Shown: positions 59,432-64,000 of the stretch, one piece after another
Position numbering within the stretch: the stretch's first letter is position 1
Layout: each line of letters opens with the position of its first letter
From: Porodaedalea pini
Taxonomy: Eukaryota > Basidiomycota > Agaricomycetes > Hymenochaetales > Hymenochaetaceae
Assembly: GCA_002794775.1 (NCBI GenBank)
Contig: NBAY01000065.1
Coordinates: forward strand, 124,001 to 188,000
DNA: 64,000 nucleotides
Reading direction: 5' to 3'
The notes under the pieces: model-generated
The model's database searches: none
What the model was told of the DNA's origin: nothing
What the model saw: the letters and a program-made list of their open reading frames with translations, nothing else
Program-made: the position numbers and the translations under genes

Positions 59432-60900
59432 AGACGGACCAGTTAATTGTGAGTCCTTTTATAATGCTCAGAGTGACGGAAAAGACTCATTCTGAAGTCA
59501 GGATATTTGTGGCAGGCCATAAATTGAGTTTATGCACGATATACCAAATGTTTACATATCATGTGGAAGTAATTACAATATTTATCAACTACGGATCTCT
59601 TTATCAGCTACACCCCGACCTTTGTGATTCTAGTTAACGGAGCGGACGTATTCGCTGCTATTACAACACATTTCTTGCTCAGAACGACGGGGTTTCAGGA
59701 ATGGCGATAGATGACATTCATTATGCACTAAGTGAAGACTACACTCTACCGTACCGTTGGTACTGGCAGGCCTCATACGAAGATATCTGCTACGCCTCCG
59801 GGCTTCCCTGAGGTAGAGTTCCAGACTGTGAGTACAGACTGTTCTAGGGCTCGACTTGAGCATTGAATTCTGGTGGGCGCACGGGAAGAGACCCCGCTCT
59901 GATACTGTCTCATTCATGCATTGCAACGAGGACTCTTGACGGGCAAAAGGGCAGCAGCATCTCTCCTCGACGACACGCTTTCCCTGACGGCCTAATCCCA
60001 ACAAAGACTAAGAAATGAAACAATGAGATTGCAAAGTGCAGATACCAACGAGAGGATACAGCGAGAACTAGTGGCTTTTTTAGTAGAGGAAGCGGAGGCG
60101 ATACGATACTGTTCAGGAGAAAATGAAAACGCAAGTCCTAGTAGCGGTGGCGATGGATGAAACGAAAGTGCAGATGCTGAAATTGATGCGAAAAAGACCG
60201 AATACGTTACGGGAGACAGGATAGGTAAATAGGGAATACGGGATGCGCGAATGAATGACGTGACACAGCAGTGAAATAGTGATAGGCAGAGTCTGAGAGA
60301 ATGGGCGGTAAGAGGAGGGATCGGAAACATAAACAGAAGGAAGAGAAAAGGAAGCCCGAACACCAGGAAAATCGAAGTGAAACGAAACCAAGGCCCGGGG
60401 TGAAAGAGAAAACATTAGGGAGTGTACGAGCTCCGACGAAATGGATGAGACAGAAAAAACAGGAGCTGGGGTTGGAGGGAGGGTGGAAGATAACAAATCC
60501 GAGTCATAATAACAAGCCAAGAAGAGGAAGTCGAAAACTACATCAGCGAAGGAGTGCAATGTTCTGGTCCACCGATGGATATCTGTACGCGACGAACTTC
60601 GGGTCCTGGTCCACGAGCTCCTCAATCGCACGTCTCGACGCAACAGACATGAGCGATGGAGCTGCAATTACATTTCCATTATGCCGCGATCGGCTGCTGC
60701 CGCCAACGCCATACTCAGTTACACGTCACGAAAACTATCCGCGGCTGGTAGTGACATTTAGTTCTGACACGCATTAGGCAAGGATCAGCACTGCCTATAT
60801 CATAGTATATGTGATTACAAGCACTGACAAGCAACCACAAGGCTTTCATTTGGATGTAGCTATCCACAAGTACTGCGACTCAATGTAATCATATAACAAG
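59432..60900. other. intergenic with a purine-biased strand
   Basis: 60300-60550 is strongly A/G-rich on the plus strand. It gives a Lys/Arg-rich open frame on the plus strand (60301-60777) and a Ser/Leu-rich one on the minus strand (60667-60113). I consider both by-products of composition. No supported gene. Confidence 0.45.
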
Positions 60901-61583
60901 GCCCCTGACTTACAGCCATTTTCATAAGTCCTGCGACACATGCATTTCATGTGAAATGAGCCATGTCTGAGCCAAAACATCAAAAAACAGAATAAATGTT
61001 GATTTTCTCTGTAAATTCTGCACAGTACCTGCTCATTAAGTACTCAAAAAATAGGCATGGTTCTCAGAAGCAGAAATATGTAAAATAGGGAGCAATACAT
61101 TGACTGTGTAGGTGGGTGGAGATCAAACAAGTGCAGCCAGTCTGTTCTCTCATACATTTCCACTGAGATTCAAAAATTATGGCTCCCCTACATCTACCTA
61201 TAAAATTCTTTCCCATGACTGTAAATTAAGCATATGACTATACCAACAGCTCCTGCAAGTCTGAAGCCAATCCATGCAGTATTCATGGTGCAGCAGCAAG
61301 GTTTGTGTTCCACTTTGAGCTCTTTCCACCTTCCTCTTCTCACAACAGGTCTTGCAGCACAGGCAAGAAGACTGCTAAGATTATGATTCTTTTTGTGTAA
61401 TTATCAGACACATAAGCCATCTTCCCTGCAAGTTTCCTGTCCATTCACTTTGTGCTTTGACTGCTACACTCAAATTTCTGTGCATACTACCAACACCTGT
61501 GAGCATGTGAGCACATGTTAGCCAAGCCACCACCATGCAAACACAAAAGCCAACACTCTACTTCCTCCTCCTCTCAGGTCATT

Positions 61584-62769
61584 CCATGATGGTTTCAGGT
61601 AAGGCACTCTCAGATGATGCAAGACACATCATATTCAGACTGTATCAGTCATGACTCTTCACTGTGCGTGACCTGGCCAGGGTAATAGATATCTATTGAG
61701 CAACAATCCACTGAACTGTTGCTCAACACAAGCACATGAGGCATTTATAAAAGGAGGGCACAAGGACTGGAAGACCAAGGTTGCTTGATTATGTGGATAC
61801 ACAGGTGAGTGCATTTTTTGAATTGTAATGACTCGCTGCAGCTAACTGAACTATAGTATCTCTTGAGCACAAGAGAGCATCACAAGGACCAGTACTTAGA
61901 CAAGGTGAGGGAGGAGCTAGAAAGGGTAACATGCAAGAAGGTTTCAGACACTACAGTATGGAGGTCTCTGTGCCAGGCTGGGTTCACTCTGAAGACAGTG
62001 CGGTGATGCTTATGGCTTTGCATCAGCAAACTTACTCTGCTCAAGATATCAAAAAGGGCACTTGAATGCAGCAAGTCCACTCAGCTCTGGTACAGATTTA
62101 GAATGGGATCTCAATATGAGGCAGAACAGCTCATCTTTGTCAACAAGAGTGCATGTGACCAACATACCTTCTTGAGGAAGAAAGCATGAGCTTTACAGGG
62201 TTATCAGGCATGTCATAAAGTGATCTTTACACAGGGAAAAAGGTGCAATGCTTACCTTTATGACTGCAGATCTGACTGCTTGCCTCTTCTAGGTATTCAA
62301 TCTTGCCCACAATCACTTCAACTAGTATGCTTGACTGTACAATACTGGAAGGATCCTTCAATGCCACCTCCTTCTCTGCATTTATCAGGGATCTCTTGGA
62401 CCACATGCAATCTTGGCTGGCCCAAAACTCTGTTGTGGTGATGGACAACTGTACAATCCACAAGTCACTAGAAATCCACAAACTCATTGAGTCAAGGTTC
62501 ATCTATTTTGACCTGTTGTGCTACGATGCAGGGCTCTTACTGATCTGACTCTGCACAGGGGCATGAAGCTGGAATTTCTCCTCACATATTCTCTGGACTT
62601 CAACCCGATTGAGCTGGCATTCTCTCTGCTGAAATCTCGACTTCATTGGGTCAAATTCAGTGATGAGGAAATGGATGCTTTGGTATTCACAAAGCTTTAC
62701 AGTGAAACTATGTCTATCAATGCTGCAGACTGTCATGCTTTCTATCATCATTGTGGTTATCTCTGTTAG
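61584..62769 (+). pseudogene. Tc1/mariner-like (DDE_3) transposase, inactivated
   Basis: The plus strand encodes, across several ~50 nt introns, a decayed helix-turn-helix (GKALSDDARHIIFRLYQ, FTVRDLARVID) and an AT-hook-like TGRPRLLDYVD. It continues with YLDKVREELERVTCKKVSDT, TVWRSLCQAGFTLKTV and a linker ending YRFRMGSQYEAEQLIFVNKS. The DDE_3 core then follows: SMLDCTILEGSFNATSFSAF, VVVMDNCTIHKS and TYSLDFNPIELAFSLLKSRL. The stop is near 62767. Damage: the first catalytic position, normally FVDES, reads FVNKS. A TGA follows KKA where the family often has an aromatic residue. At least two or three TGA/TAA codons interrupt the N-terminal part (about 61650-61755). The second and third acidic residues (MDN, FNPIE) survive. 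Introns (for example at ~62252-62301 and ~62495-62558) still have good splice sites. Confidence 0.8.
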
Positions 62770-62865
62770 TGTCAGGTTTCTTTATTGAGTGGATACAGGC
62801 TTCCTTGTCACTGTCTCAACTGGTCCAATAATATAATATATTCTGTCTATATGATGTATGCATAA

Positions 62866-63682
62866 CTACTGTTCCTTGATGTGAGAAACATCCTCCTGTG
62901 CATATTGAATGATATGATTGAGTAACCCAATGCTTGCCTCCACTTGAGCATTAATAACCATCTTCTCGAGCCTTCCAAATTCTAAGTAAGCCAAGTCATC
63001 CAAGTGTTTAACATCATTGGCCTTAAAAACAGGTAGCAGAGACCTGTATTGGTAGTCATTGTGGCCTCTCTCCATGTTATTGTGCAATGACTCAATCCAA
63101 CTCTGAACAGAAGAGTAATCACATGGCCTGCATTCAGCTACCACCCGGTTATGCATTTGGTAGTGCTGGGCAATGACCGGCTGGTTGAAAGGTTGCATTG
63201 GCACTACAGTTGCCACTGTTCTGGCTGTCACAGGAGCACTGTTGGGGAGGGATGTTGTAGGCCCAGTTGCTATGTCAGAGCCAGTTCCTGTGCTGGCATT
63301 GTCAGCTGCTTTCCACTGCTTGTCCAATACTTTCAGTTGCCTCAGTACTTCATCCACTTTGACTCTGGGAGTATTCTTATACTGGACAAAGTATGCTTTT
63401 AGTCCAGTGAGATTGCACTTTCAATGGACTCACAATCAGTTTTGCATGTTCAATAAGATGTTTGTTGGAATACATAAGATGGTCTTTTGACCCTCTTATT
63501 TTACCACAGAGCCTGCTGTTGTATTTATCACATTTGAACACTGCTGTGATTTGTGCCATAATCCATTTGAGTGTAGCATTGTAAGCTTCCTTAGCACCAG
63601 TGACCCTTGAAGGAGTCATATTCATTCTAGTTGCACTTTGCTGTTTATTGCTGTTCCCATTGTTCCCATATATATTCTTCAC
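62866..63682 (-). CDS. uncharacterised protein in CpG-poor DNA, possibly element-encoded
   Basis: Two exons, joined by a ~52-nt intron (about 63444-63393, GTGAGT...TTGTCCAG, phase 0), give about 250 residues. The product reads KEAYNATLKWIMAQITAVF and CDKYNSRLCGKIRGSKDHL, then HAKLIYKNTPRVKVDEVLRQ, an Ala/Thr/Pro-rich linker, and a helical C-terminus (CDYSSVQSWIESLHNNMERG, LLPVFKANDVKHLDDLAYLE). Stop at 62866. Upstream (63860-63990, minus) another protein-like stretch (MSLADLINEAVSITQGCSTF) is separated by stop codons that could be decayed CGA/CAA. The gene may therefore begin near or beyond the right edge and be partly broken. No domain recognised. Confidence 0.45.
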
Positions 63683-64000
63683 TGCATGTCAGGAACCACT
63701 TTATACATCAAATACTATAGATGAACCTGATTACTGAGATTCTGAATGACAATTCTAGGGTTTTCATTACCTCATTTCTTCTTCTTTTCAGCTGCTTGAT
63801 GCCTGTGAACTCATTTGAACAGTGCATCCAACTGGTCTTATGTATCCAAATATTCTGGTTCAAGCTTTGTCCCAGACTTCACAGACCAGCAAGCTGTGTA
63901 ACCAAGTTGGTCGAATGTAGAACAGCCCTGGGTGATTGAAACTGCTTCATTGATCAAATCAGCCAGTGACATCTTGGAGTTGATCTTCATGTCTTGCACA

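Larger units (their letters stand above)
60946..64000. repeat. CpG-depleted old transposon region
   Basis: Only about ten CG dinucleotides are seen in 3 kb, and none between about 60947 and 61666, while TG/CA are abundant. This matches methylated, deamination-worn repeat DNA. It contains the transposase relic and the minus-strand gene described separately and runs off the right edge. Terminal inverted repeats were not identified. Confidence 0.7.

Noticed and set aside
60113..60777. 158-codon Lys/Arg-rich plus frame and 184-codon Ser-rich minus frame
   Set aside because: Both fall on a purine/pyrimidine-biased segment where long frames arise by composition, and neither shows a domain.

Overview
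The window is nuclear DNA from a filamentous basidiomycete, most likely an Agaricomycete (mushroom-forming fungus). Genes are cut by many 45-70 nt GT-AG introns. The gene families are typical of that class: a KDZ-transposase-associated CxC2 protein, a FunK1 protein kinase, DUF6534- and DUF6533-type fungal seven-helix membrane proteins, an oligopeptide transporter, a class II peroxidase relic, and a Ty3 chromovirus. No RNA gene or CRISPR array was seen.

Layout. 1-1156 (-): the start of a CxC2 protein running off the left edge. 1.5-5 kb (-): a coiled-coil protein and a small viroplasmin/RNase H1-N-like protein. 6.0-9.2 kb (+): a long uncharacterised protein. 9.3-10.4 kb: AT-rich DNA with an ~83 bp minisatellite that abuts an SDR reductase lacking its nucleotide-binding N-terminus. 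11.8-18.1 kb: two paralogous DUF6534 genes (-) flank an intact delta-12-type fatty-acid desaturase (+). 19.3-20.5 kb (+): a membrane protein. 22.4-22.8 kb (-): a 79-residue protein.

23,702-29,988 is a young, complete Ty3/gypsy chromovirus. Its LTRs differ at one of 434 positions, it has a 5 bp target duplication, a self-priming type PBS, and a GGGTTTT -1 frameshift site joining gag to pol. It sits inside a minus-strand reading frame that continues across the target site. A CpG-empty, AT-rich stretch follows.

32.4-45.4 kb holds two VWA-domain genes with a shared intron position. The first keeps its metal-site motifs. The second has lost them and continues into a very long, Ser-rich, apparently disordered tail encoded by a chain of short phase-1 exons. 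46.7-49.5 kb has a 5'-incomplete DUF6533-type gene (-) and a peroxidase pseudogene (+). 50.5-59.4 kb has three well-formed genes: an OPT peptide transporter (+), a C2H2 zinc-finger protein (-) and a FunK1 kinase (+). The last 3 kb is CpG-depleted and carries a decayed Tc1/mariner-like transposase and a minus-strand gene of unknown role.

The genes do not form one pathway. The desaturase with its flanking receptor-like paralogs and the VWA pair are the only groupings that look locally generated. Two different ages of mobile DNA (an almost pristine chromovirus and methylation-worn Tc1/mariner relics) are the main theme of the accessory part. All exon borders given were read by eye from splice motifs and frame continuity and have no transcript support.
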